From NCBI GenBank assembly GCA_016208165.1, contig JACQYL010000109.1, positions 1 to 34,785 on the forward strand: a stretch of 34,785 bases of DNA, written 5' to 3'. The notes under the pieces are model-generated. The model was not told where the DNA came from. It saw only the letters and a program-made list of their open reading frames with translations, and searched no databases. The position numbers and the translations under genes were made by a program. This document shows, one piece after another, positions 8,609 to 17,544 of the stretch; within the stretch, counting starts at the first letter, position 1; every line of letters starts with the position of its first letter. The DNA comes from Deltaproteobacteria bacterium. GTDB lineage: Bacteria > Desulfobacterota > Desulfarculia > JACQYL01.

Positions 8609-9298
8609 TTACTCCTGCGATCCACGTATCTCAATGATTCCCAATGCCGCCGCATACTTCACCAGATCGATCACACTGTCCAGCTCGAGTTTCTCCATGA
8701 GCTTTCCCCTGTGATTCTCCACCGTTTTGGGGCTGATGTTCAGCTTGTTTGCGATCTGTTTGCTGGACAGGCCCTGAGCCACCAGGCGCATAATCTCCTG
8801 CTCGCGGGGCGTCAGCCGATCGTATCGTTCGTCCGACACACGAGTTTCTTCATCCACCTGTGCGAGCATGAATTGAACAATTTCATCCAACACCTTGTGG
8901 TCAAAGTAATAATGACCTTCGGAAACCGTGGCCAGGGCTTTCAACAGAATGTCCGGCGTCGAGTCTTTCACGATGAAACCGACGGCCCCTGCCCTGATCG
9001 ATTTGATCACAAAATCGATGTTGGAATACATGCTGATCATGACCACCTTGGTCGAGGGCTGTTTTTCTTTGATGAAGCGCACGCCCTCGATACCGCTCTT
9101 ATCGGGCAGGGCGATGTCCATCAACACCAGATCGGGTTTCATCAGTTCGACCCTCTCGCACGCCTCGAACACCGTGCCGGCTTCCCCGGCCACCGAGAAT
9201 CTTGGGTTCTCTCGGAGGAGTACCTTCAGGCCCTCCCGAAACAGGGTGTGATCGTCCACGAGAAGAATTTGTTTCTTATCCGCCGCATTCGCTTGCAT
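8609..9298 (-). CDS. NarL/FixJ-family response regulator
   Basis: 229 residues. The N-terminal receiver domain has the acidic pair at Asp15-Asp16, the phosphorylation site Asp61 in LVLMDIALPD, and the conserved Lys in GFIVKDS. After a linker comes a LuxR-type helix-turn-helix (about residues 163-225: LTPREQEIMRLVAQGLSSKQIANKLNISPKTVENHRGKL). The start ATG 9298 lies within the end of the kinase gene, a 23-bp overlap that signals translational coupling. It should bind DNA as a dimer when phosphorylated by its partner kinase. The dehydrogenase gene just downstream is a likely member of its regulon. Confidence 0.95.
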   Translation of the reverse strand: MQANAADKKQILLVDDHTLFREGLKVLLRENPRFSVAGEAGTVFEACERVELMKPDLVLMDIALPDKSGIEGVRFIKEKQPSTKVVMISMYSNIDFVIKSIRAGAVGFIVKDSTPDILLKALATVSEGHYYFDHKVLDEIVQFMLAQVDEETRVSDERYDRLTPREQEIMRLVAQGLSSKQIANKLNISPKTVENHRGKLMEKLELDSVIDLVKYAAALGIIEIRGSQE

Positions 9299-10820
9299 AG
9301 GGTCTCTCTTGCTCGTAGGGAATTTCTACGAGGATCCGCGTGCCTACCGGCTCCCGCGATCGTATGATCATTGCTCCATTCAGCACGGCCACCCGTTCCT
9401 TCATGCTCCAAATGCCGAGGCTGCCGTTTCGGGTTCCCGTTTCCATGATGGAGCCCACATCGAAGCCCCGTCCGTTATCTTCGATGCGAAGAATGATCTT
9501 GGGGAAAGAATTCACCAAACGCACGGTGGCCTTTGCAGCCTGGGCGTGCTTGGCAATGTTGTTCAGGCCCTCTTGAACCAGCCTGTAGATGGCGATCTTC
9601 ACATCGAAGTTCAGTTCGAGGGATTCCATGCCCGCTGTTTTGAAGTCGATCTCCAGGTCGTAGAGCTGCGAAAGGTTCTTACACAGGTTGTGAATCGTAT
9701 TGGTGAGTCCCAGTGTGTCCAGGGACGTGGGATGAATGTTGAACACCATTTTTCGCACGTCGCCCATGATATTCTGCAACGAGTCCATAATACGTTTGGC
9801 GTGGTCCTCGCTCTCGCCGGCAGGGGGCGCTATACTTTTCATGAACGCGGCCAGCTGAATGTTCAGAGAGTACAGATTCTGGGCCAGATGGTCATGAAGG
9901 TCCCGCGCAATGCTGCTTCTTTCGACTTCCTGGGACCGGATGAGCTGCTGGGAGAGCATTCGTATGTGCTCCTCGGCCTGTTTCCGAACCGATATATCCC
10001 TCATGTAACTGATGATGCCCATGCTTTTTCCTTTTCCGTCTCGAAGAAAGGCGCTCGATATCAGGAGAGGCACCTTGGCGCCGTTCAACAGCTTCGCTTC
10101 GCACTCATAGTTGGAAACAGGCGCTTGTTTCAGCAGGAACTGGTAAATGTTCTGCAGGCCTTCCACATTATTCCTTATGATTTCCCCTATGAAGCTTCCG
10201 ATGATATCCGACCGATCGAGATGGAACAGCTCCTCGGCCCCTTTGTTGGCAAAGGTGATGCCTCCTTTTTCGTTCGTGACGATGATGGCGTCCATGCAGC
10301 TGTTCAGCAGGCTCTCCAGGTAGTCCCGAATACTGATCATGTCTTTCATGTCGGTAACGTCACGAACGATACCTTCTATGGCTGTTGGGACATCTTGTTC
10401 GTTCCGTAGCACGATCCAGCGGTCGTGGAGCCATCGAATGGAGCCGTCCGAAGAAATGCAACGATATTCGGCTTCGTCACCCTCCTTTTGCCCCAGCATC
10501 GAGGCCTCGATCTTCCTCTGCAGCTTGTGCCTGTCTTCAGGGTGTATCCTCTCGAAGGCCGAATCCGTAGTAACGATATCCTTGCACGGATGTCCGAACA
10601 TCTTTATGAAGGACGGATTCGTATATACATACTTATGAATCGACAGGTTGTAATTGTAGATCCCGTCCTGTGTTCGATTGGAAAGACTGTAGAATCGTTT
10701 TCTGGCTTCTCTCCATGGCTCGGCCATCTGTTTGTAGGACTGGAACACGTTCTCCATCGAACGGAGTCGATCTTCGAGTTCCTGATAGGTCGGCTTTTCT
10801 TCCACAACATTATCCTTCAT
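9276..10820 (-). CDS. Soluble PAS-domain histidine kinase (HisKA_3 type)
   Basis: 514 residues with no membrane segment. A short N-terminal coiled coil (EKPTYQELEDRLRSMENV) is followed by two PAS domains, roughly residues 42-155 (PAS fold with the C-terminal WLHDRW..IVRDVTDMK cap) and 165-285 (DAIIVTNEKGGITFANKGAEELF..GIISYMRDISVRKQAE). Next is a HisKA_3 dimerisation helix with the phosphorylated His in SSIARDLHDHLAQN (about residue 300). The HATPase domain has a VQEGLNNIAKHAQA N box, IEDNGRGFD G1 and GSLGIWSMKERV G2. It is the cognate kinase of the overlapping NarL-type regulator. A cytoplasmic signal, perhaps redox or a small ligand bound by a PAS domain, is likely. Only a weak ribosome site precedes ATG 10820. 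Confidence 0.93.
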   Translation of the reverse strand: MKDNVVEEKPTYQELEDRLRSMENVFQSYKQMAEPWREARKRFYSLSNRTQDGIYNYNLSIHKYVYTNPSFIKMFGHPCKDIVTTDSAFERIHPEDRHKLQRKIEASMLGQKEGDEAEYRCISSDGSIRWLHDRWIVLRNEQDVPTAIEGIVRDVTDMKDMISIRDYLESLLNSCMDAIIVTNEKGGITFANKGAEELFHLDRSDIIGSFIGEIIRNNVEGLQNIYQFLLKQAPVSNYECEAKLLNGAKVPLLISSAFLRDGKGKSMGIISYMRDISVRKQAEEHIRMLSQQLIRSQEVERSSIARDLHDHLAQNLYSLNIQLAAFMKSIAPPAGESEDHAKRIMDSLQNIMGDVRKMVFNIHPTSLDTLGLTNTIHNLCKNLSQLYDLEIDFKTAGMESLELNFDVKIAIYRLVQEGLNNIAKHAQAAKATVRLVNSFPKIILRIEDNGRGFDVGSIMETGTRNGSLGIWSMKERVAVLNGAMIIRSREPVGTRILVEIPYEQERPYASECGG

Positions 10821-11195
10821 GCATCGTTAGAAACGGGACCGGGTCGGACTGCACGCGCCACAACCGCCGAACAGCGCCCCAACCATGGCTTTCCGTGATC
10901 CCGGAACCGCGGACCTCTTCCGCGCTCTTAATGATGCCACAGGCTCCATCGGTTTGAAAGCTCAATCGTGGAATCGCTTCGTGCAAAGGACAACTCGGTT
11001 GACCTCCGAGGCCTCGTGTGAGAAAATCTTCAAATCCAACACCGGACCGGAATCCGGAGTGCGGATGCGACAACAAGACCTATTCCAACGAGCGTACAAC
11101 GATGACGGCCGGCCGGTCCAAGCCCCATGACGGGGCCTGCGTTTCTGAAGATTAGGATCCGAGGACTGGAACCCGGACAGTGGAGACCACAGCGA
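10821..11195. other. Divergent intergenic region
   Basis: 375 bases between the kinase gene (minus) and the methyltransferase gene (plus). It should contain both promoters, but I see no box good enough to place. No RNA gene or repeat is visible. Confidence 0.4.
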
Positions 11196-11753
11196 ATGGC
11201 AGGACATGTTTGTCCCTTTTGGGCAGGATACCTGCTCCTAAGCCCCTTGAGGAGAATGCTCGAAAATCCTTACACCATGCTGGGTCCGTTTGTTGAAGAA
11301 GGCATGACCGTTCTCGAGCCCGGCTGTGGCATGGGCTATTTCACCTTGCCGTTGGCCCGGATGGTCGGTCCCGGAGGTCGGGTGGTCGTGGTGGAGATCG
11401 AGCCCAAAATGCTTTCCGCCGTGGAACGCCGGGCTCGTAAAGCGGGTCTTTTGGACAGGATCGTGCTTTGCCTTGCCAGTGGCGAAGGACCCGGGGTGGA
11501 AGGATTCCTCGAGTCGGTGGATTTTGCCCCCGTCCTCTACATGGCGCATGAAGTGCCCGATCAGGCAGGCTTCTTTTTGGAGCTCTGGAAGGCCATCAAA
11601 TCGGGGGGGAGAATGCTCGTTCTCGAACCCAAGTTTCACGTCACGCCGAACGACTTTGAACGGGCCGTAGCCGCAGCCGAGAGCGCCGGTTTCAGGATCG
11701 AGAAGCGTTTCGACGGAAGATTCACTCGAAACGTCCTGATGGGCAAGCCGTAG
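11196..11753 (+). CDS. Class I SAM-dependent methyltransferase
   Basis: 185 residues from ATG 11196. I prefer this start over 11127 because relatives begin with the M(A/S)GHVCP(W/F)W.GYLL..SPLRR motif, which starts here, and GGAGA lies before it. The SAM-binding motif I is VLEPGCGMGYFTLPLARMVG, followed by the acidic strand end VVVVEIEPKML. The tail (GGRMLVLEPKFHVT, then RNVLMGKP) matches small UbiE-like methyltransferases of anaerobes. The substrate is unknown. It is monocistronic and faces the radical SAM gene tail to tail. Confidence 0.85.
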   Translation: MAGHVCPFWAGYLLLSPLRRMLENPYTMLGPFVEEGMTVLEPGCGMGYFTLPLARMVGPGGRVVVVEIEPKMLSAVERRARKAGLLDRIVLCLASGEGPGVEGFLESVDFAPVLYMAHEVPDQAGFFLELWKAIKSGGRMLVLEPKFHVTPNDFERAVAAAESAGFRIEKRFDGRFTRNVLMGKP

Positions 11754-11788
11754 AGATGACGCGGGCCGGGAGGGCAGTTAAGACACCA

Positions 11789-13204
11789 TCAGGCAAGCCG
11801 TTCCGGTTCTTGCTTCTTGTGCCCGTCGATCCAATATCTTATTGCATTGCGCGGTGAATTCATCCGCAAGAACGCTATGCGACGACGCCAGGGATCGAAA
11901 CGCCTCCGCCGTTGCGCTTCCAACCGTTTGTATGTTCCGTACAATGGAGCGTTCGAACCCGAATCCACATAGTATCCGGTAAGATTCGCCTCGGTCCATT
12001 CGTTGTCTTCAAGGAACCTTCCGCCTCTCCGTTCATACAGCGATGTGGATGGGAAATACAACAAATGCCGGACCGCGTAGAACGTGGGAGAAACGCGCGC
12101 CAGCCAATCCAGCTTGCTTTCGATGTCGGACGCCGTTTCGCCCTCGAACCCGATGAGCATGTTGGCCAGGACCGCCATGCCCGCTTCTTTGATCAGACGG
12201 ATGGCCCGCTCGTTCCCTTCGACGGATCCTCCTTTGTGAACGGCCTTCAGTTGATGCTGAATGGAGGATTCGACGCCAAGCGCAATCAACACGCAACCGG
12301 ACCGTTTCAACTGCTTCAAGATCCCCGGTTCGATATGGTCCGCCCGGGTTTGCACGGCCCACTTTATTTTCTTATGAAGGCCTTCCCGGCGAAAGCTCTC
12401 GCACAGGGTCTCCGTCCGACTGGTGTCCATGAGAAAGTCGCTGTCATGAAAGTAGAATCCTTCCACGGGATAATCCTTGAGTACGCGCTTTATCCACTCG
12501 ACAACGTACTCGGCGCTGTGAAATCGGACACCCCTTCCCTGGGTCCCCCGGACCGCGCAGAAATCGCATCGATGCAAACACCCCCGTGAGCCAATGACCG
12601 ATGCGGAAGAAAGGTAGTGCCCATATACTTTGGTCAGGTTTGGCCGGGTGTAGAACTTCATATCCAGCAGATCCAGTGCGGGAACGGGAAAACGGTCGAG
12701 GTCTTCTGTTTGCTTCGGAGGCGTGTGGACGATTTCACCCGTTTCTTTCCTCCACCATACCCCGGGGATGGCCTCCGGAGCGTCCCCATCCGCTATCTGG
12801 GCCAGAGGTACCTCGCCTTCCCCCTCCACAACGGCCTTAAGGGCCGGGATTCTTCTCAGGGTGAGTTCGGGGAGGGCGGTGGCGTGATGACCGCCCGCCA
12901 CCATAGGACCCTGGAAATGCGCCTCCAGCAGAGAGATGCTGTCCACCGTATCGTACATCATGGGAGAGACGGTGTGGAAACCGATCAGGTCCGGTTTGAA
13001 AGAGCGGTAACGGTCCAGCATGGCCCTGTTGACCGACGGCTTGTCGGGTCCGATCCGGCCCGCCAGAGCCAAGCGGTCAAACACGGAAACCGCGTGACCT
13101 CTTCTTCTGAGCTCGGACGCGACAAATCCCACACCAAGAGGCATCCAGCTCGATTTGGGAAAGGTTCCGGCCCGGGCCAGAGGAGAAATGAGCAGTACTC
13201 TCAA
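11789..13204 (-). CDS. B12-binding-domain radical SAM protein
   Basis: 471 residues from TTG 13204, which has GGAGA placed correctly and gives the usual (M)RVLLISPLA beginning. A GTG at 13237 would add 11 residues without a good site. The N-terminal part is a cobalamin-binding-like Rossmann fold (PLGVGFVASELRRRGHAVSVFD; IGFHTVSPMMYDT). The 4Fe-4S radical SAM motif CLHRCDFC follows, and a TIM-barrel with FYFHDSDFLMD and ALGVESSIQ. This is the class that does methylations, ring rearrangements or unactivated C-C chemistry with SAM, with or without B12. The product cannot be named. It lies 110 bases after the acyl-CoA ligase on the same strand and may be the last gene of that operon. Confidence 0.88.
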   Translation of the reverse strand: MRVLLISPLARAGTFPKSSWMPLGVGFVASELRRRGHAVSVFDRLALAGRIGPDKPSVNRAMLDRYRSFKPDLIGFHTVSPMMYDTVDSISLLEAHFQGPMVAGGHHATALPELTLRRIPALKAVVEGEGEVPLAQIADGDAPEAIPGVWWRKETGEIVHTPPKQTEDLDRFPVPALDLLDMKFYTRPNLTKVYGHYLSSASVIGSRGCLHRCDFCAVRGTQGRGVRFHSAEYVVEWIKRVLKDYPVEGFYFHDSDFLMDTSRTETLCESFRREGLHKKIKWAVQTRADHIEPGILKQLKRSGCVLIALGVESSIQHQLKAVHKGGSVEGNERAIRLIKEAGMAVLANMLIGFEGETASDIESKLDWLARVSPTFYAVRHLLYFPSTSLYERRGGRFLEDNEWTEANLTGYYVDSGSNAPLYGTYKRLEAQRRRRFDPWRRRIAFLRMNSPRNAIRYWIDGHKKQEPERLA

Positions 13205-13314
13205 CGCAAACGTCTCCGGAAATACACCTGTCGCCACGGTACATGACTACAAGAAAAAGCAGCGGAAAAAGCAAGTTCCGCCAGGCGTGCATGTTCAAAG
13301 GTCCACCGGCGCAT

Positions 13315-14961
13315 TCAGGTTGAAAACTTCTCCTTTTCCAACTTCCTGCGCTCTTCTTCCCGGATCTCGCGGCGCAACAGCTTTCCAACCTTAGATTTGG
13401 GAAGCATGTCTCGGAACTCGATGTAGCTCGGCACTTTGTAGGGCGCCAGGCGCTGTCGACACCACGCCATGAGTTCCTGAGCCCCGACTCCCTTGGCGTC
13501 TTCTTTCATTACCACGATGGCTTTCACCCGGTCGCCCACCTTTTCGTCGGGAACTCCTACCACGCAAGCCCCGATGATGCACTCGTGGTCCTGCAGGACC
13601 GCTTCGATTTCGGAAGCGGACACGCGATAACCTTTGTGCTTGAGTATATCGGCCGAGCGCTCGATGTAGTAGATTTGCCCGTCTTTGCCCTCCTCGACAA
13701 AATCCCCGGTGCGGTAATAGACTTCACCGTCGAGATTCACATAGGACATTTCAGTCTCTTCGGGTCTGTTCAGGTATTCCTTCAATGTGTGCCGGGAGGT
13801 TACGATCAGTTCGCCCGGCCGGCCGGGGGGGAGAATCTCCAGAGTCTCCGGATCCACCACTTTGCAGATCCGGGTCGGCAAAGGCGCCCCGATGGAATTG
13901 GGCGGGGGCTCGCCTGCGTCGATCCGGCTATAGGTGACATGGCCGGCCTCCGTGGATCCATATACCTGGTAGATGGGTATGCCGAACTTCTGTTTCCAGC
14001 GGTTGTACACTTCCCGGGGGAGTACGTCTCCACCGCAATAACAGTATGTCAGGCTTTTGAGATCGTAGCGATCGAGACGATCGTTTTCCAGGATCATGCG
14101 ATACAGAGTTGGAACGCCCAGGAACCATCGGACCTTGTAGCGCCGTACAGCCTCCAGAATCGCGTCGATCTGGGGTACCGGCATGAGCACTGTCGTGTTT
14201 CCGAGGTTCAGACCCACGGCCATAAACAGTCCCAAGGCCATGATATGAAACAGCGGGTTAACGGCGATGTAGGTATCGCCGCCTTCCATCGCGCGCCCTC
14301 GGAGCACATGTTCCATGATATCGTTCACGTATGACGTATGACCCCAGTGATTGCCGGGCACTCCCTTCGGGAAACCGGTGGTTCCGCCGGTGTAAAGGAT
14401 GTAGGACAAATCCTTCCTGGGATCGATAATGGTTTCCACTCGTGTGGGCGGAGATGCGATCACATCCTTGAAACTCGAAATCTCAGGGCCTCGGAGCACT
14501 TTACCATGGGGCGCAACATCGAACAGAGCGGCCAGCGCACGTTTGGAAAAGGGCAGCAAATCGAGCAGATTGGTTATTACCACATGCTTCAGAGGACTTC
14601 CTTCAAAAATGTCTCGAACGTATCCAAAGTTCGTATCGTGGCAAATAATGGTCTCCGCCCCCGAGTCGCGGATCATGAAATCGATTTCACGCGAAGTGTA
14701 GATCGGTGAAACGAGAACGACCACGCCGCCCAGCCTCTGCACTGCCAGAAACGCGACGACGAGTTGAACGCAATTGGACAGGTAAATGACCACCCTGTCG
14801 CCTTTGCCCACGCCGAGGCGCGTCAGACCGGCGGCGAACCGCCGGACCAGATCGTCGAGCTTTTCATACGAGAATTTCGTGCCCAGAAAAACAATAGCCG
14901 TGTGGCGCGGATATTTCTGGCAGATCCCGTCGAATCTGGTAAATGTCGTTTCCGTGTGCAA
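13315..14961 (-). CDS. AMP-forming acyl-CoA synthetase (long-chain or aromatic acid ligase)
   Basis: 548 residues of the ANL superfamily. The start is TTG 14961, with AAGGA just before it; an in-frame stop a few codons upstream rules out an earlier start. Motifs: ATP/AMP loop YTGGTTGFPKG, A5-type YQVYGSTEAGHVTYS, YYRTGDF with RSADILKHKGYRVSASEIE, and the C-terminal catalytic Lys in SKVGKLLRREI. It activates a carboxylic acid to its CoA thioester. The gene sits 46 bases behind livF of a Liv-type importer, so the acid imported there is probably its substrate, for example a fatty, branched or aromatic acid. Confidence 0.92.
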   Translation of the reverse strand: MHTETTFTRFDGICQKYPRHTAIVFLGTKFSYEKLDDLVRRFAAGLTRLGVGKGDRVVIYLSNCVQLVVAFLAVQRLGGVVVLVSPIYTSREIDFMIRDSGAETIICHDTNFGYVRDIFEGSPLKHVVITNLLDLLPFSKRALAALFDVAPHGKVLRGPEISSFKDVIASPPTRVETIIDPRKDLSYILYTGGTTGFPKGVPGNHWGHTSYVNDIMEHVLRGRAMEGGDTYIAVNPLFHIMALGLFMAVGLNLGNTTVLMPVPQIDAILEAVRRYKVRWFLGVPTLYRMILENDRLDRYDLKSLTYCYCGGDVLPREVYNRWKQKFGIPIYQVYGSTEAGHVTYSRIDAGEPPPNSIGAPLPTRICKVVDPETLEILPPGRPGELIVTSRHTLKEYLNRPEETEMSYVNLDGEVYYRTGDFVEEGKDGQIYYIERSADILKHKGYRVSASEIEAVLQDHECIIGACVVGVPDEKVGDRVKAIVVMKEDAKGVGAQELMAWCRQRLAPYKVPSYIEFRDMLPKSKVGKLLRREIREEERRKLEKEKFST

Positions 14962-15007
14962 AAGTCCTTCGCCTCTCCAAGACTATCCGTGAATAGAGGC
15001 AAGCATT

Positions 15008-15757
15008 CTATCCAACGCCGAAATAAGCGGACTTTACGTCCGGGTTATCGAGCAGCTCCTCTCTGGAACCTTCCAGAACCGCGGCGCCATTTTCGAGAAT
15101 GTAGCCATAGTGTATGATCGGCATGATGGGACGCGCGTATTGCTCTGCCACGATAATCGACGTCTTTCGATGGTCCCGGATTTCCTTGATCGTTTTAGAC
15201 AGGAGATACTGGATGGCCGGACTCAGGCCTAATAGTGGTTCATCCAAGAGCAGCAGTCTGGGCTGGGCCATTAGGGCGCGGCCGATGGCCAGCATTTGTT
15301 GCTCTCCACCGCTGAGGAAGCCTCCCAGCCGCTTCTTCAAAGGAATCAGGGCCGGAAAGATGCCGAATACGTATTCTAGGGTCTCTTTGGCTTGTTTGCT
15401 CGTGGCGAGATAGGCTCCTATTTTCAGGTTTTCCAGTACCGAGCTTTCCGGGAAAATCCTTCGCCTCTCCGGACAGAGCACAATACCCCGCTTGGCCCGG
15501 TCCGAAGCCTTGGCCTCGATGATGTTCTTTCCCTCGAAGAGAATTTCACCTCGGATGGTAATCCGTTCACCGCCGGCCATTTCTTCCTTCTTCCGGATAT
15601 CGAGCATGATTCCGGACAGGGTATACATGAGGGTGGACTTGCCGGCGCTGTTGGCTCCAAAAATACCCACGATCCGTTCGGGCGCGCAATTCAGGCTGAT
15701 GTTGTTCAGGGCCAGCATGTTCTCGTAGAACACCATGACGCCTCTGGCCTCAAACAT
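15008..15757 (-). CDS. livF: Branched-chain amino acid-type ABC transporter, ATP-binding protein LivF
   Basis: 249 residues. Walker A is GANSAGKST, the signature LSGGEQQMLAIGRAL and Walker B RLLLLDEPLLGLS, all intact, followed by the switch His region (IIVAEQYARP). Start ATG 15757 overlaps the end of livG by 8 bases with GGAGG upstream. It energises the importer from the cytoplasmic face together with LivG. A KEEMAGGERITIRGEILFEG stretch near residue 58 is a little longer than in amino acid transporters. Confidence 0.92.
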   Translation of the reverse strand: MFEARGVMVFYENMLALNNISLNCAPERIVGIFGANSAGKSTLMYTLSGIMLDIRKKEEMAGGERITIRGEILFEGKNIIEAKASDRAKRGIVLCPERRRIFPESSVLENLKIGAYLATSKQAKETLEYVFGIFPALIPLKKRLGGFLSGGEQQMLAIGRALMAQPRLLLLDEPLLGLSPAIQYLLSKTIKEIRDHRKTSIIVAEQYARPIMPIIHYGYILENGAAVLEGSREELLDNPDVKSAYFGVG

Positions 15758-16529
15758 AGCCGAATACCTCCTCCGAGCCGAAGTACGCCTCCTTTACCCG
15801 CTCGTCCTTGACCACTTCTTCCGGTACCCCTTCCAGGAGCTTGAGCCCGAAATTCAGCACCATCACGCGGTTGGCCACCCGAAACAGCTCCCGCAAGCGA
15901 TGTTCGATCATTACCAGACTGATCCCCTCCATCTGCAATCGCTCGATGAGCGGCACCATGCTGGCCATTTCGCTCATGCTAAGACCGGAAAACACTTCGT
16001 CGCAGATGATAATTTCCGGCCTCAAAGCCAGGCAGCGGGCCAACTCGAGTCTTTTCAGGTAGCCGGTGGGCAGCGCGGAGGCCAGTTTGTAGGGCACATA
16101 GGAATCGCGCTCGAACCCGATCTCCTCGAGGATATCCACGGCTACCGTGTCCCGGCTGCCCAGCTTTCCTCCGCCCCGCCACCCGCCTGTACGCCGGGCG
16201 CGAGGAGAAAACAGCGGGATCACGAGATTCTTGTAGGCTGAAAGACTGTAATAGGGACGCATGATCTGAAAAGTGCGGGTTACGCCCATGCCGGCGATTT
16301 TGTGGGGGGGCAGATTCGTGATCCTTTTTCCCTTGAAATACACGTCACCGGAATCGGACTTGACGAATCCGGTGATGCAATTGACCAGTGTGGTCTTTCC
16401 CGAACCGTTGGGGCCGATCACGCCCAGTACGTCGCCCGGATACAATTCAAAACTGACCATTGACAGGGCCTGAACTCCGCCGAAAGCTTTGCTGAGTTCG
16501 TGGGCCCGCAGGATCGGATCCGATGTCAT
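15750..16529 (-). CDS. livG: Branched-chain amino acid-type ABC transporter, ATP-binding protein LivG
   Basis: 259 residues from ATG 16529, which overlaps the TGA of livM as ATGA; ATG 16541 would add four residues. Walker A is GPNGSGKTT. The signature region reads LPTGYLKRLELARCL and Walker B IIICDEVFSGLS. The usual LivG has a Gln or Asp after the signature Gly and DEP in Walker B. The core catalytic Glu is kept, so the protein is probably active but from a divergent subgroup, as found in importers of acids other than amino acids. Confidence 0.9.
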   Translation of the reverse strand: MTSDPILRAHELSKAFGGVQALSMVSFELYPGDVLGVIGPNGSGKTTLVNCITGFVKSDSGDVYFKGKRITNLPPHKIAGMGVTRTFQIMRPYYSLSAYKNLVIPLFSPRARRTGGWRGGGKLGSRDTVAVDILEEIGFERDSYVPYKLASALPTGYLKRLELARCLALRPEIIICDEVFSGLSMSEMASMVPLIERLQMEGISLVMIEHRLRELFRVANRVMVLNFGLKLLEGVPEEVVKDERVKEAYFGSEEVFGYV

Positions 16530-17542
16530 ATGGACACCCATCGTTCGAATTGATGGTATTTCCGGGTGCAGTAGACCATGATGCCTTCGCTTTTGAACAC
16601 GACGAAAGCCATCAAAATCAAGGCGTAAACGGCGATTCTGAGTGTGCCGAAATCCCTCAGCAGCTCGGAGATAGGCACCAGGATCAAGCAGCCAATCACC
16701 GGTCCCACCAGGGTTCCGGCGCCGCCTACCACCGTGGCGGCAATGGGTATGATCGAGAAATCAAGGGCGAACTGGGAAATTCCGGCCCACATGTAGATAT
16801 GGGCCAAACAGGCTCCGGCCAGGCACCCGAGGGCGGAAGTAATGTACACGGCAACGGCCTTGTACGTAGTAATGCTGATGCCCGAGGCCTTGACCGCCTG
16901 GTCGTTGTCCTTGACTCCTCGAAATACCAGTCCGATATCCTCGGTAACCAGCCGTCTCAAAAAGAACAGCAGGATCAAAAGACCGCCCACCAGCAGGTAT
17001 TGTTCCATCCATTTGTTCGCGAATCCATCCACTCCGATAATGCCGTCCGTACCCCCCAGCACGTCCAGGGCTTCGATGACCCTGGCCAAAAGCAGGGGAT
17101 ACATGAGCGTCACAATGGCGAAATATACCCCCCTGAGGGGAAGGCAGGGCCAGAAAAGCACCGTACATACGGCGGCGCCGGCAAGGGTGGCAATGGGTAT
17201 CGTGAGAAAGGGCGGAAGCCCAAGCTCCGTATTCAGCAGGGCCGCCCCGTACCCTCCCACTCCAATGAAAAACGCCCCGCCCAGTGAAACCAAGCCCACA
17301 TAGTGGGCCAAAAAGTCAAAGCCCAGGGCCAGGAGGGCATAGATACAGATAATGGAAACCACGCGCTGCCAGTAGGGAACCGTTATGAAAACGATCGGCA
17401 GAGACAGTAAGCCGACGATCAGGGCCAGTCGTGGAATCAGCAGATAGGAGATTTCCCGCCATCCGGATATGGCGTAGACCCTGTCGGTTCGAACCTTGAT
17501 GCCCCTGTCCAGCCGCTCTTTGCGCAGCCCTTCTTTGCCCAC
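16526..17542 (-). CDS. livM: Branched-chain amino acid-type ABC transporter permease LivM
   Basis: 338 residues from GTG 17542, two bases after the livH stop and behind GAGAGGG; the open frame continues upstream inside livH without meaning. It has several hydrophobic segments (LIPRLALIVGLLSLPIVFITVP, IICIYALLALGFDFLAHYVGL and others) and the LivM hallmark VGLVSLGGAFFIGVGGYGAAL. Near the C-terminus are VVGGAGTLVGPVIGC and the EAA-like loop. It forms the translocation pore with LivH in the inner membrane. Confidence 0.92.
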   Translation of the reverse strand: MGKEGLRKERLDRGIKVRTDRVYAISGWREISYLLIPRLALIVGLLSLPIVFITVPYWQRVVSIICIYALLALGFDFLAHYVGLVSLGGAFFIGVGGYGAALLNTELGLPPFLTIPIATLAGAAVCTVLFWPCLPLRGVYFAIVTLMYPLLLARVIEALDVLGGTDGIIGVDGFANKWMEQYLLVGGLLILLFFLRRLVTEDIGLVFRGVKDNDQAVKASGISITTYKAVAVYITSALGCLAGACLAHIYMWAGISQFALDFSIIPIAATVVGGAGTLVGPVIGCLILVPISELLRDFGTLRIAVYALILMAFVVFKSEGIMVYCTRKYHQFERWVSI

Positions 17543-17544
17543 GT

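Noticed and set aside
7598-10409. Long plus-strand open frames (up to 589 codons) opposite the dehydrogenase, regulator and kinase
   Set aside because: They are antisense shadows of clearly recognised genes with His/Arg-rich, non-protein-like composition.
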